A DNA stretch of 64,000 nucleotides from Desulfofarcimen acetoxidans DSM 771 (lineage in GTDB: Bacteria; Bacillota; Desulfotomaculia; Desulfotomaculales; Desulfofarciminaceae), in the NCBI RefSeq assembly GCF_000024205.1, contig NC_013216.1, forward strand, positions 3,100,001 through 3,164,000, given 5' to 3'. The translations under genes were made by a program, and so were the position numbers. The notes under the pieces are model-generated. The model made no database searches. It saw nothing but the letters and a program-made list of their open reading frames with translations, and had not been told where the DNA came from. Of this stretch, positions 18,025 through 28,436 are shown in pieces. Position 1 is the first letter of the stretch. Each line of letters starts with the position of its first letter.

Positions 18025-19482
18025 CTACAGTTTATTTTCTATTGCTAACTCCCCCGCCAAATGATCAATAAACTGGCGCGCGGTTCTACCTGAACGACCG
18101 TTATGCCACATTTCCCACTGCAGAGCTCGCCTGCGCAAATCCTCTCTCTCTATCTCCAGTCCCTTCTGCAGCGCCAATCCCTCAGCAATTTCCAGATATC
18201 TTTTCTGATCCGGTGTTGTGAATACCACCGTGATACCAAACCGATCAGCCAGAGAAAGCTTCTCTTGCACACTGTCTGACATACGAACCTCATCTGAAGC
18301 AAGCTTGCGATCAGCGAAATACTCCCGCACTAAATGGCGGCGATTGGAAGTGGCATAAAGAAGTACATTATCCGGCTTAACCTCGATACCACCCTCTAAT
18401 ACAGCCTTCATATCCTTATATTCCACTTCATGATCCTCAAAAGAAAGATCATCAACAAACAAAATAAATCTCCCGGCCCGCCGGCGCAAAAGTGCAATTA
18501 TCTCAGGAAAATCAGTCAGAGCATTTCTCGGCACCTCAATCAACTTCAAACCACGTGTAAAATACTTATTCAAAAGTGCCTTTACAGTAGAAGATTTACC
18601 GGTACCGCGATCTCCATATAATAAAACATTATTAGCCGGGTAACCGAGCAAAAACATTTCAGTGTTTTTAATAACCTCCCTCAGTTCCTCGTGATTGCCC
18701 ACCAATTCCTGAAAACTTATCTGATCGGGTTCTTCAACACCGGTTAAATAGCCTTCCTGCCCCTTCTTAACCCAGCGAAAAGCCATATACTTACTCAGAA
18801 TACCGCTTCCTGCGGCAGCATAATAATTAGCCAACTGCTCTAACTGCTCTGACCAGTCGGCAGATGAGGAAAGGCTCTTCTTTATATTATTTCTGAGCTT
18901 CGGTACATTAATGTCAAGAGAAGATAAAAAAGCAATTTCTTTTTTGTTACTTAAAGATTCAAAACAATCCCAAGCAGGTAAAGCCCTCACGGCAGATACC
19001 TCGGTGTCTGAGCAATCCAAATTTATATTCCGATCAATATCTTCCCTGGTTTTACCGTCTGCAATCCCCAGAATATCTGAAACAGCTCTGTTGATTATCC
19101 CTGAATCTAATTTCCAAAGCAGCTGCAGATTGTTTAAATCCGCCATTACAGCCTTTTTCAGAGACTCACCCATACCACCGATGCCCGCTGCTTCAGCTTT
19201 CCTACTAAAAACATTTTCATCCGCCAATACAGCCTCCAGTAAGTAATCCTGCCAGGCATCTCCCATTACATCACCGGTATTCATTTTTTCCTGTGAACCG
19301 GCTAACAAGCCAAAGACCTTATAATATTTCTGCAAAACTTTTGGGACTGAAACAGGCCTGCCGGCAAGACTTTCCAATAGCTCCCGAAAGGCGCAGATAA
19401 CCGGCTGCTCCGATATGTTGCTATATATAAACAGGCATTTTGCAGCACTAATAGCTTCATTGATAAGGATTTTATCTTGCAT
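18025..19482 (-). CDS. DUF815 family AAA ATPase
   Basis: About 485 residues. The N-terminal half is helical and poorly conserved. The C-terminal half is an AAA module with Walker A GDRGTGKSST, Walker B FILFVDDLSF, a sensor-like YATSNRRHLV and an arginine-rich lid. This is the DUF815 group of single-gene ATPases, of unknown cellular role. ATG 19482 follows GGGAGG by 11 bp; an upstream in-frame start adds 26 residues with no ribosome site. Confidence 0.8.
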   Translation of the reverse strand: MQDKILINEAISAAKCLFIYSNISEQPVICAFRELLESLAGRPVSVPKVLQKYYKVFGLLAGSQEKMNTGDVMGDAWQDYLLEAVLADENVFSRKAEAAGIGGMGESLKKAVMADLNNLQLLWKLDSGIINRAVSDILGIADGKTREDIDRNINLDCSDTEVSAVRALPAWDCFESLSNKKEIAFLSSLDINVPKLRNNIKKSLSSSADWSEQLEQLANYYAAAGSGILSKYMAFRWVKKGQEGYLTGVEEPDQISFQELVGNHEELREVIKNTEMFLLGYPANNVLLYGDRGTGKSSTVKALLNKYFTRGLKLIEVPRNALTDFPEIIALLRRRAGRFILFVDDLSFEDHEVEYKDMKAVLEGGIEVKPDNVLLYATSNRRHLVREYFADRKLASDEVRMSDSVQEKLSLADRFGITVVFTTPDQKRYLEIAEGLALQKGLEIEREDLRRRALQWEMWHNGRSGRTARQFIDHLAGELAIENKL

Positions 19483-19737
19483 AATTAAAAACGCCTCCCA
19501 ATATGATCTGAACTGTTTATCACTACGAAACAGTATACTACAGCTTAACCTGGTTAACAATTGATTAATTGCTTTTATAATTCCACTGTTAATTTATTAG
19601 TTTAAAAGAAGGTATTTTAAAAAAAAAGTTGAAATATTTATGATAAAGGCAGCTAAATCTTTGGCATTATTGCTCTACTATTACAAATTATTAAACAAAA
19701 CAGAGAGTTCATACTATTTGGGAAGGAGGTCATAAAA

Positions 19738-20082
19738 GTGAGTATATTTGAGGAAGTAAGACACACCGGTTCCGTTGGCAACACAGGCTTTAGAGGTACA
19801 ATATCTTTTATGCGGCTGTTAATCATGGTCAGTATTGTTCTGGTTAGTGCTGGCTCAATACTAATGCTGGGTCTGCCTGTTCCGGTAGCCGGTATCCTGG
19901 CAGGTATCGCTTTAGCGGCATTACTTGTTGGCAGCAAAAATCTTTTTGATGTGGCAAATACAAACTGCCCCAATTGCTCCACTGAAATACTGACTATTAA
20001 CGATTTTGGCTCATTACAGTGCCCAAACTGCCAGCAAAAGCTGCGAGTTGAAGGAAGAAAAGCATATATGAGCAGCTTTTAA
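19738..20082 (+). CDS. Membrane protein with C-terminal zinc ribbon, 114 residues
   Basis: GTG start right after AAGGAGG. Two adjacent hydrophobic segments (about 24-47 and 48-66) are followed by a cytoplasmic zinc ribbon with CPNC and CPNC knuckles 20 residues apart. Proteins of this shape are membrane anchors or scaffolds; no specific family is recognised. A repeat and a terminator lie downstream. Confidence 0.7.
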   Translation: MSIFEEVRHTGSVGNTGFRGTISFMRLLIMVSIVLVSAGSILMLGLPVPVAGILAGIALAALLVGSKNLFDVANTNCPNCSTEILTINDFGSLQCPNCQQKLRVEGRKAYMSSF

Positions 20083-20090
20083 ACCTTGTC

Positions 20091-20209
20091 AAGAAAGTCG
20101 CTTTAGTGACTTTCTTACAGCCATAGGCACTCTTGCTCGTTGGAAATTATGCAGCACTAACCCTTAACTTATCCACGGATTCATAATAAGCATAATTTCC
20201 CAGAATACC
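20091..20209. repeat. Dispersed intergenic repeat, copy C
   Basis: Opening hairpin AAAGTCGCTTTAGTGACTTTC, then CAGCCATAGGCACTC, left arm GCTCGTTGGAAATTATGC and right arm GCATAATTTCCCAG. It directly follows the zinc-ribbon gene and precedes its terminator. Confidence 0.78.
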
Positions 20210-20213
20210 AAAA

Positions 20214-20244
20214 ACCACTGTCAGTACTGACAGTGGTTTTTTTA
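20214..20244 (+). terminator. Rho-independent terminator
   Basis: CCACTGTCAG-TA-CTGACAGTGG, a perfect 10-bp stem, is followed by seven T. Transcription of the zinc-ribbon gene and repeat C would end here. Confidence 0.85.
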
Positions 20245-20382
20245 GAAATATATCCAGCAAAAGAAACACTTTTGAAAATTGTTTAAAACTCGCCTATAAA
20301 ACAAATGCTTATACTAGAATCCTATCAATATTACAGTTATCATGAAATCAATAACTACATATAATTAAATATTTCTAAAACG

Positions 20383-22374
20383 GTGGTGATTCCAATAACA
20401 CATCGCAGCACTGAAATGCCGGCCATCATTTCAGGAAATTCAAAAATGCTTGTCTGTTTCAGAAAAGACGGCAAATTGTACAAGTTATTCTGGCCTCACA
20501 TTGACTACGGTGAAAATATTGGTATTTTCTTATCCGGCATCAAAATAATGCACGAACCGGTTAATACTCTCTGGCTGGGGGAAAACAGCACACAAAAAGG
20601 CCAGTATTACCTGGACGACACTAATATTGTTGTCACTCATATGACTGTAAATGATTATAATTTAGAGGTTGCTCAAACTGACCTGGTACTGCCGGAGCAG
20701 GATGTACTGGTACGCAATTATGTTATTCGCAATAACAATGAGCGCCCTCTGGAATTATCTTTTTTAACTTATACCCTTTTTGAAATAGAAGAGTCAAGCC
20801 ATTATGACACAGCATATTTCGATCACGATATTCCGGCACTGGTACATTTTCGCAGGAATGCCTTTTTCGCCTTAGCAGCCGATAAGAAACTTTCCGGTTA
20901 CCAGTGCGGGAGAATTAATTCCCCCGCGGATCCTATGATTAATGCTGTTAACGGTATTTTATCAGGTTATCCTAACGGTATCAGGGAAGCAGCAGGTGCA
21001 CTGTCCTGGAGGCTGGGTATTCTGGCACCCGGAGAGGAAAGAGACATAACCTTATACCTTGCCGCAGCCCACACCAGGGATGACGCGGGAAAGCTGCTCA
21101 ATGCCGTAAGGAACCGCGACTACTCCTACTGGTTTAATGCCACACGTGATTTCTGGCAGTCCATGTTGACTTCAAGTAAAGCTATTGATATTACTCAGGA
21201 CAACATTTATCTTTACAATCGATCCCTTTTAACCGTTAAACTTTTATGCGATAAGCAAACAGGCGGTATTATTGCGGCACCTGAATTTGATCCGCATTAC
21301 TCTGCCTGCGGGGGTTACGGTTATTGCTGGGGACGTGACGGTGCACTGATAGCTGCAGCCATGGATGAAGCAGGATTGCACAATATAGCACATAACTATT
21401 ATATGTTTGCTGTAAGGACCCAGGAGCCTGACGGCACCTGGCATCAGAGACATTATATGGATGGTATTTGGGCTTCCAGCTGGGGTAAACAAATGGATCA
21501 GGGCGCGGCTATTCTCTGGGGTTACGCCCATCACTATCGTTTAACCCGGGATAATGATTTTTTGGAATACATCTGGACATCAACTCTTCTGGCAGCTGAG
21601 TACCTGGCTGATCACCTCTCGGAAGATAACGGACTGCCGGAACATACCGTTGATTTATGGGAAGAAGAATTAAGTCAGAATACCTATACCGCAGCCTCTG
21701 TCTGTGCAGGATTGTTGTCCGCTTCAGAGTTGGCGCTGCTAAAAAACGAAACAGTTCTGGCAGCCAAGTGGCGGGCAGCTTCTGAAAGGGTGAAACTGGG
21801 TATTACAAATTATCAATGGTCACCCTATCTTAACCGCTTTTACCGAAGTGTTAACCCGGAAGCTACATTTGAACAATATCAAAATGCCTTGCGGCAAGGA
21901 TTGCCGGCAAAGTCTGCCTCGGACAAACTGGGTCTTTATCCTAAATACTTTGCCGGCTGCAATGAAAAGGTAGATGCCAGTGTGCTTGGCTTGAGTTTTC
22001 CCTATCAAATCTTAAATCCCCAGGATCCCAGAATAGCGGCTTCAGCACAAGCTGTTGAGGAGCACCTGACTAACCGCAAGATTGGAGGTATTCACCGCTA
22101 CCAATGGGACAATTATGCGGGTGGCAATCCCTGGATAATAACAACTCTCTGGCTTGCTATTTATTACTGCCAGGCAGGCAATTTGAGCCGGGCCAGTGAT
22201 TTGTATAACTGGTGCGCCGCTCATACCAATCCCCACGGGCTCCTGCCGGAGCAAGTGAACCGGGATAACGGCCATCCTGCCTGGGTATTGCCTTTAACCT
22301 GGTCTCATGCCATGTTTATCTTTGCCCACCTGGCTTTACAGGGAAAGCTCAGCATTTGCAATCAATCGGAATAA
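20383..22374 (+). CDS. Glycoside hydrolase family 15 (glucoamylase-like) protein
   Basis: About 660 residues, a usual length for bacterial GH15. A beta-sandwich N-terminal domain (about 1-270) precedes an (alpha/alpha)6 barrel with CWGRDGALIAAAMDEAG (the family's RD signature) and a later DLWEEEL segment holding a candidate catalytic glutamate. There is no signal peptide, so it acts inside the cell on alpha-glucans or trehalose-like sugars. The start is unclear: tandem GTG at 20383 and 20386 and ATG 20416 all lack a good ribosome site. It stands alone. Confidence 0.85.
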   Translation: MVIPITHRSTEMPAIISGNSKMLVCFRKDGKLYKLFWPHIDYGENIGIFLSGIKIMHEPVNTLWLGENSTQKGQYYLDDTNIVVTHMTVNDYNLEVAQTDLVLPEQDVLVRNYVIRNNNERPLELSFLTYTLFEIEESSHYDTAYFDHDIPALVHFRRNAFFALAADKKLSGYQCGRINSPADPMINAVNGILSGYPNGIREAAGALSWRLGILAPGEERDITLYLAAAHTRDDAGKLLNAVRNRDYSYWFNATRDFWQSMLTSSKAIDITQDNIYLYNRSLLTVKLLCDKQTGGIIAAPEFDPHYSACGGYGYCWGRDGALIAAAMDEAGLHNIAHNYYMFAVRTQEPDGTWHQRHYMDGIWASSWGKQMDQGAAILWGYAHHYRLTRDNDFLEYIWTSTLLAAEYLADHLSEDNGLPEHTVDLWEEELSQNTYTAASVCAGLLSASELALLKNETVLAAKWRAASERVKLGITNYQWSPYLNRFYRSVNPEATFEQYQNALRQGLPAKSASDKLGLYPKYFAGCNEKVDASVLGLSFPYQILNPQDPRIAASAQAVEEHLTNRKIGGIHRYQWDNYAGGNPWIITTLWLAIYYCQAGNLSRASDLYNWCAAHTNPHGLLPEQVNRDNGHPAWVLPLTWSHAMFIFAHLALQGKLSICNQSE

Positions 22375-22512
22375 ACAATTGTGCATATTTGCTGTTCTGT
22401 CAGATATTTTTAAAATATTTTAATGTTTTACCTTTTACACATTATGAAGGTAAATTACTCCTCTGCGTTGAAATAGATTATTTAAATTTAACAGACAGTG
22501 GAGGATTATACA

Positions 22513-23580
22513 TTGATCAAAATTCCGGCTTTCACAGCAACCGGTATAGGAAGCGTGCCTCATAGCACAGCGCCATTAGCCATGGAAGTAATAAAAAATA
22601 ATTTGCCTGTTATACCTCACTGGCCGCAGCTCCCTAAAATTTCCGCAACAGAAGGTTTAATCGGGCAAAACACTGCGCTTTTATGTGACATAGGTTTAAT
22701 TGTTGACAACGGGCAAAGGGCCCCTTATTTTGATACCGCCCAAGAGGGCTGGGCAGATAAACTAACAGTTTTCTATACTGATTACCTGGAAGCAGTTGAA
22801 TCAGATGAAATACCGCAAAAATTTGCCTACCCGGTTGACTTCGCGGCAGGGCTGTTTTACTTTCTGGAGCATTTTAATCCTAATCTATACAAAGAAGCAC
22901 TATTTATTAAAGGTCAGGTAACGGGACCGTTAACTCTGGCCTTAACTATAACTGATCAGAATAGGAAATCCGCTTATTATGATGATATATTAAAAGATCT
23001 CGTGTTAAAAGTTGTTGAGCAAAATGCCAGGTGGCAGGTAAAAACTCTGCAAAGACTGAACCTCCCTGTAATCGTTTTTGCCGATGAGCCGGGACTCTAT
23101 GCTTACGGCCAATCTACACATATAACTTTAAAAAGCAATGAAATAAGAAATGAGCTAAACCAGGTTTTTAATGCTATTTCAGCAGCCGGCGGCATACCGG
23201 GCATCCATTGCTGTGCCAGCACTGACTGGTCTATTTTGCTTAACTCCAATGCTTCAATTGTCAGCTTCGATGCTTTTGAGTATTTTGATAAATTTGCCGC
23301 TTATGCCAGAGATATTACAGGTTTTCTGGAAAGGGAAGGTTTTTTAGCCTGGGGTATTGTACCTACTTCTGATAAGATTAATGAATATGCAGCAGATGAC
23401 CTGGTTAAATTGCTTTTGGAACAGATTGACTTACTCGTGGCTAAAGGCGTACCCGGAGAACGGCTCAAAAAACAGGCATTTGTTACACCCAGTTGCGGAA
23501 CCGGAACACTTTCTCTGGATCAGACAGAACTGGTATATAAAGTGCTGAAGCAAGTATCACAAAAAATGAAAACAATATAG
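22513..23580 (+). CDS. Short MetE-like (UROD/MetE superfamily) methyltransferase
   Basis: About 355 residues, matching only the catalytic barrel of MetE and not the two-domain 750-residue enzyme. Candidate zinc ligands: H-x-C in GIHCCASTDW and a late cysteine in TPSCGTGTL. The N-terminus TATGIGSVPH resembles core-MetE proteins, which take the methyl group from a methylcorrinoid, not from polyglutamyl folate. TTG 22513 is chosen because GTGGAGG lies 8 bp before it; GTG 22498 is inside that site. It faces a MetH-like gene end to end. Methionine synthesis is a reasonable inference; other thiols are possible. Confidence 0.75.
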   Translation: MIKIPAFTATGIGSVPHSTAPLAMEVIKNNLPVIPHWPQLPKISATEGLIGQNTALLCDIGLIVDNGQRAPYFDTAQEGWADKLTVFYTDYLEAVESDEIPQKFAYPVDFAAGLFYFLEHFNPNLYKEALFIKGQVTGPLTLALTITDQNRKSAYYDDILKDLVLKVVEQNARWQVKTLQRLNLPVIVFADEPGLYAYGQSTHITLKSNEIRNELNQVFNAISAAGGIPGIHCCASTDWSILLNSNASIVSFDAFEYFDKFAAYARDITGFLEREGFLAWGIVPTSDKINEYAADDLVKLLLEQIDLLVAKGVPGERLKKQAFVTPSCGTGTLSLDQTELVYKVLKQVSQKMKTI

Positions 23581-23582
23581 CA

Positions 23583-23675
23583 GAAGAGTCGCTTAAAGCG
23601 ACTCTCCTGCAGCCACAGCCACTCGTGCTCGTTAAAAATTATGCAATAATAACCTTAATTATCCATGGATTCATG
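23583..23675. repeat. Dispersed intergenic repeat, copy D (right arm lost)
   Basis: Hairpin AGAGTCGCTTAAAGCGACTCT, then GCAGCCACAGCCACTCG, the GTTAAAAATTATGC arm and TATCCATGGATTCAT. The GCATAATTTCC arm of other copies is missing. The stem is compensated (GAGTCGC with GCGACTC), so pairing is conserved although the sequence changed. Confidence 0.75.
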
Positions 23676-23684
23676 TTTTGTTTT

Positions 23685-26090
23685 TTATCTGCCAAAAACC
23701 TCCCTTGCTACCGCCACTCCTTCTCTGGCATCACGGGCATAGAAATCCGCCCTGATGTTCTCGGCATATTTTTCATTTAACACAGCCCCTCCCACAACGA
23801 CCTTGCAGTCAGGCTTTTCCTGCCGTAAAAGATCTATGGTTTCCTTCATAAACACAACTGTGGTAGTCATTAAGGCGCTTAAACCTATCAGGCGAATATC
23901 TTTTTCTTTCGCGGCACGAACTATTTCTTCAGGCGGGACATCTTTGCCCATATCGACCACTTCATAACCGTAATTCTCCAAGAGCACCTTGACAATATTT
24001 TTGCCTATATCGTGAATATCTCCTTTTACCGTAGCCAGCAAAACCGTGCCTTTTCCTGAGTCTCCAGCCACCTTCAGTTCCTGTTTCAGCCTGGCAAAAG
24101 CAGCTTGCACAACTTCAGCGGACTGCATTAACTGAGGCAAAAAGAATTCTCCCCGGTCATATTTGCCTCCCACTTCGTCAAGCGCAGGCACCAGCAAATC
24201 ATCCACTATTTGCAGAGGCATCATACCCTGCTTCAAAACCTCTTCCAACAAGGGCACTGTATTTTCTTTAAAACCGTTGATAATATCACGGTATAAACAA
24301 TCAGCCGGTTTCCGGTCCTCTTCCACAGCTTGCTCTTCCAGAACTGCTCCCTGAGCCTCGCCGGCCGCAAAAAGGTTTATATAATTACGGGAATGTTTAT
24401 CCCTGGCTGTCAATACCTCCGAAGCCCGCACAGTATTTACCATATCCTGGTTTTCAACATTAAAAATAACCACATCCACACCGCCGGCCAGACACATGGC
24501 CAGGAATGTATTATCAATAAGTGACCGGTTAGGCAAACCATAAGATATATTGGTAACACCCAGCAGGGCGCTTAAACCGAGTTCTTCTTTCACCAGGCGC
24601 GTACACTCAACACAAGCCAGCGCGGTATCCTGCTGGGCACTGGCGGTAAGCACCAGCGAGTCAATAATAATATCCTCTTTGGGGATGCCTAAAGCCAGAG
24701 CTCTTTGCATAATTTTTTCGGCTGCTGCCAGGCGACCCTCACTGGTTTTGGGTATACCCTTATCGTCTAAGGCCAGTCCCAGTATACAGGCCCCGTATCT
24801 TTTAGCCAGAGGCAAAATTGTTTTTAGACTCTCTTCTTTGCCGTTTACCGAATTTATAATGGCTTTGCCATGATAAGCTTTTAATCCCGCTTCCAAAACT
24901 TTTGGATCGGTACTGTCCAGTTGAAGAGGCACACTTATTACTTTTTGCAATGAATTAACGGCTTTTTCCATTAATGCTGCTTCGTCTATCTCCGGTAAAC
25001 CCATATTCACATCCAGCAGGTTTGCTCCTCTTTCCACTTGCTCAACAGCCTCACGCAAGATCAAAGACATATCACCCTTACGCAGCTGCTCCGATAACTC
25101 CTTGCGCCCGGTTGGGTTAATCCTTTCACCCACAATGCGTACGGGATGACCACTGCCAATAAACAGTGTCTGCCTGGCGGAAGTAATTGCCGTAACCGGG
25201 GTTATATTTCTCGGCAATGGTTTTAATCCGGTTGAGCGTTCTTTTATCACTCTTATATACTCGGGACTCGTCCCGCAGCAGCCTCCAATCAGGGAAGCCC
25301 CTGCAGCCGCCAGTTTGGGAACATATTCTCCCATTTCAGCTGCCGATAAGGGGAAAACAGTTCGATCTCCCTCCAGCATCGGCATACCCGCATTTGGCTG
25401 CACAATCAGAGGTACTCTGGCATACCTGGCCATCTCCTCTATTACTTCCAGCAGTTCCCCAGGTCCTCCTGAACAATTAGCCCCAATAATATCTGCACCC
25501 AGAGCCTGTAAGGTAATCACAGCAGCAACAGGATCTGTTCCCATTAATGTGCGCTTGTTTGGCTCAAAGGTCATGGAACAAATAACCGGAACTCCGGGTG
25601 CCGCGTCTTTGGCTGCCAGCAAAGCAGCTCTGATCTCACCGAGGTCGGACATAGTTTCAATACAAATCATATCCGCACCGGCAGCCGCACCGGCTGATAT
25701 CTGCTCACTAAATACGTGGTGCGCCTCGTCAAAAGTCAAAGGTCCGTTGGGAAACATCAGTTTTCCTGTCGGGCCGACAGATAAAGCAACCAATGCCTGT
25801 CCGTCTGCAGACTCTTTAGCCAGGCGTACTGCCGAAGCATTAATTTCCGCAACTTTATCCGCTAATCCGTATTCAAGCAACTTCAAGCGGCTGCCACCAA
25901 AAGTATTGGTTTCGACTATGTCCGCTCCTGCCTTAACATATTGGCGATGAATATTTTTTACTGTTTCAGGATTCTTTAAGTTAATTAATTCCGGGCACTC
26001 TCCTGCTCTCAGTCCGGCAGCCTGCAGCATAGTACCCATAGCACCGTCAAATACAAGAATTTTTTCAGCTAATTTATCAATAAAACGCAT
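23685..26090 (-). CDS. MetH-like corrinoid methionine synthase without the reactivation domain
   Basis: 801 residues in the order homocysteine S-methyltransferase (about 1-295; zinc cysteines in GANCSG and GGCCGTS), pterin-binding (about 315-570; RINPTGRK), B12 cap (about 590-680) and B12-binding Rossmann domain with the DIHDIGKN histidine (about 690-801). The C-terminal SAM-dependent activation domain of the 1,200-residue E. coli type is absent, as in many anaerobes that reactivate cobalamin by a separate ferredoxin-linked protein. ATG 26090 follows GGGGAG by 6 bp. The gene converges on the MetE-like gene. Confidence 0.87.
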   Translation of the reverse strand: MRFIDKLAEKILVFDGAMGTMLQAAGLRAGECPELINLKNPETVKNIHRQYVKAGADIVETNTFGGSRLKLLEYGLADKVAEINASAVRLAKESADGQALVALSVGPTGKLMFPNGPLTFDEAHHVFSEQISAGAAAGADMICIETMSDLGEIRAALLAAKDAAPGVPVICSMTFEPNKRTLMGTDPVAAVITLQALGADIIGANCSGGPGELLEVIEEMARYARVPLIVQPNAGMPMLEGDRTVFPLSAAEMGEYVPKLAAAGASLIGGCCGTSPEYIRVIKERSTGLKPLPRNITPVTAITSARQTLFIGSGHPVRIVGERINPTGRKELSEQLRKGDMSLILREAVEQVERGANLLDVNMGLPEIDEAALMEKAVNSLQKVISVPLQLDSTDPKVLEAGLKAYHGKAIINSVNGKEESLKTILPLAKRYGACILGLALDDKGIPKTSEGRLAAAEKIMQRALALGIPKEDIIIDSLVLTASAQQDTALACVECTRLVKEELGLSALLGVTNISYGLPNRSLIDNTFLAMCLAGGVDVVIFNVENQDMVNTVRASEVLTARDKHSRNYINLFAAGEAQGAVLEEQAVEEDRKPADCLYRDIINGFKENTVPLLEEVLKQGMMPLQIVDDLLVPALDEVGGKYDRGEFFLPQLMQSAEVVQAAFARLKQELKVAGDSGKGTVLLATVKGDIHDIGKNIVKVLLENYGYEVVDMGKDVPPEEIVRAAKEKDIRLIGLSALMTTTVVFMKETIDLLRQEKPDCKVVVGGAVLNEKYAENIRADFYARDAREGVAVAREVFGR

Positions 26091-26612
26091 ATATTTCTCC
26101 CCTCTTAGTTGTATTATCACAAAACAAAAAAATGTCCTACTAATATATTTCATCCCATAGAAATCTGTTTTTCTAAAAAATTACAGGTTTTAACGGTAAA
26201 GGACAGTCGTCATGAATACTTTCCAACAACAGAACAAATTTCATCTTTTCCTCACCATCATATGTATAAAGGATTTCCTGGCCTTTATACAGCCGTAATT
26301 CCCCTATGCGCAGTTCTCCTGCATCAGTATTCTGATCATTCCCGCCAAAAGAAGAATTACCCCGACACCAACCGATATCATCAACATAAAATTTGTATGG
26401 ATAATTATTCTGTGAACCCAGAGCTTCCTGTACAGCTAAATGCAGATCCGCAAGTTTATGCCTGGAAGCTAATTCAACATGCCTACAGTTATTTTTGTTT
26501 AGACCCTAGTTTGGCGACATATATTGCCAAACCCTGTAATACCAAGGCCTAAAGGGTATCTACTTAAAAAAGTGTAGTCCCAACACTTTTTTAAGAAAAG
26601 TCGACTTAACTC

Positions 26613-26640
26613 TTGATTATATAAGGTTTTTGGGTATAAT
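26613..26640 (+). promoter_or_regulatory. Transposase promoter
   Basis: TTGATT at 26613-26618, 16-bp spacer, TATAAT at 26635-26640, 32 bp before the transposase start. Confidence 0.6.
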
Positions 26641-26672
26641 TATTGTAGTCCCAATAATAATGGAGGGCTACA

Positions 26673-28436
26673 ATGTTTCTAAAAAAATCGATTTTCAAAC
26701 GAAACAATAAAATATACTGTCATTATAAAATAGTAGAATCCTATCGTGAAGACGGAAAGGTTAAACACCGCATTTTATTTAACGTCGGCACATTGTCAGA
26801 TGAACAGGCCGAACGTTTACGAATTACTCTAAATGCTCATAACAATCCAGATATTATTGTTTCAAAACCGGAACAAATTGTTGTGACCAAGCATGCTGCA
26901 TATCTTGATGTAGCAGTACTAAACCATTTATGGCACGAGTGGCATTTTCATCAATTCTTTTCAAAAGATCAGTGGGTAGAAGCACTTGTAATTAACCGAT
27001 GTATCGACCCAAAAGCGAAAATTAATATCAAGGATTGGATGGAGAAAACAGTTATTCCTGCCTATTTGGGTATCGATGATCCTACCAAACTTGATAAATT
27101 TGAAGTTTATCGTACTCTTGACAGATTGCATAAATCAGAAGGTGAACTACAAACGTTCCTTTTCCATCAGATAAAAAACCGATGGCCACATACAGAGAAT
27201 GCGTTTTTTTATGACATCACCTCATCTTACTTGACGGGCAGTCGTTGTGTAATCGCTAAACTTGGTTACTCCAGAGATCACCGACCCGATTGCGAACAAA
27301 TAGTAATTGCCCTGATGATTACTCCTGAGGGGTATCCTTTTTACTGGCGTGTTATGCCGGGAAACACTCAGGACATCACAACAATTAAGCCTTTGATTGA
27401 GGATGTTAAAGCTCGCTTTGCACTAAAAAACTGTACCATGGTATTTGATCGTGGTATGGTATCTACAGACAACATTGTTGCGTTGGAATGCGAAAAATGG
27501 ACGTATGTTTCTGCAATGGATCGGGATGAGATTAAAAAAGCAGATTTTTTCAATACAGCATTACCGGAATCAGTTACCCCAGATAATTATGAACAAATTA
27601 TGGTCATGCAAGAGTTTCTCCCCTTTGACGAAAACGCTTTTTTATATTATCGCGAGTTTATAATTGATGATAGACGTTATATCCTGACCTTTGACGTGGC
27701 TCGTTTTTTTGATGAACATCATGCACAATTAAATAATGTTGCCTATTTTGTTCAATGGCTAACCGTTAAAAATCAGTCACTCCGTGAAGCTAAAAAGAAA
27801 CGTTGTCAAAGTTTGCTTGAACGGGAAGTTGCCGCTATGCTGAAGCGTAAACATTTAAAAAAATGGGTATCCGTCAATATTGAACCATATGATTTTGAAG
27901 TTATCAATAAACGGGGTAACTCACGAACCATTCAATCCTTTCAACTGTCGTACACGATTAATACCGTGGCACAAAAAAATGAGCAAAGAATTCATGGTAT
28001 TACATGCTTTATTACCAATTTGGATGTTACATCACATACAGCAATTGACATTATTCAATGGTATCGTCGCAAAAACAAAGTTGAAGAAGCATTCCATGAA
28101 ATTAAAGATCATCTAGATTTAAGACCAATTTACCTTACCCGAGAACAAAGGGTTATGGCACATGTAATAATTTGTGTATTGGCATACTTCATTTTCAATG
28201 ACATAGAGTACCGGTTAAAGCAAAATGATCTGGCTTATTCTACTGAAGAAGTTATTGGTACCCTAAGAGAATGTCTGGTTAATCGTCTTGCCATTCAACA
28301 AACAAATCGTTCTTGGTTGAGTATTACGCAACCTTCATCTCAATTAAAGGAGATTCTCCATGCGTTGAAATGTGAGGTTGTTATTGATAAAAAGCGTGTC
28401 GAACCAGTTCTAAAAGCAGCGGAGTGTTGGTTGTAG
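26673..28436 (+). CDS. IS1634-family transposase (IS4 superfamily DDE)
   Basis: 587 residues, full length for the family. The N-terminus FKRNNKIYCHYKIVESYRED is typical of IS1634/IS1549 transposases. DDE-fold pieces follow: FFYDITSSYL, then MVFDRGMVSTDN for the second aspartate, and a C-terminal YRRKNKVEEAFHEIKDHL that supplies the glutamate (Y-x2-R-x3-E-like signature). GGAGGGC lies 4-5 bp before the ATG. It catalyses movement of the element that disrupts the pRiA4b-domain gene. Confidence 0.92.
   Translation: MFLKKSIFKRNNKIYCHYKIVESYREDGKVKHRILFNVGTLSDEQAERLRITLNAHNNPDIIVSKPEQIVVTKHAAYLDVAVLNHLWHEWHFHQFFSKDQWVEALVINRCIDPKAKINIKDWMEKTVIPAYLGIDDPTKLDKFEVYRTLDRLHKSEGELQTFLFHQIKNRWPHTENAFFYDITSSYLTGSRCVIAKLGYSRDHRPDCEQIVIALMITPEGYPFYWRVMPGNTQDITTIKPLIEDVKARFALKNCTMVFDRGMVSTDNIVALECEKWTYVSAMDRDEIKKADFFNTALPESVTPDNYEQIMVMQEFLPFDENAFLYYREFIIDDRRYILTFDVARFFDEHHAQLNNVAYFVQWLTVKNQSLREAKKKRCQSLLEREVAAMLKRKHLKKWVSVNIEPYDFEVINKRGNSRTIQSFQLSYTINTVAQKNEQRIHGITCFITNLDVTSHTAIDIIQWYRRKNKVEEAFHEIKDHLDLRPIYLTREQRVMAHVIICVLAYFIFNDIEYRLKQNDLAYSTEEVIGTLRECLVNRLAIQQTNRSWLSITQPSSQLKEILHALKCEVVIDKKRVEPVLKAAECWL

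Noticed and set aside
26109-26552. 147-codon plus-strand ORF
   Set aside because: It is antisense to the 3' part of the broken pRiA4b-domain gene and runs into the IS end; no ribosome site or homology.
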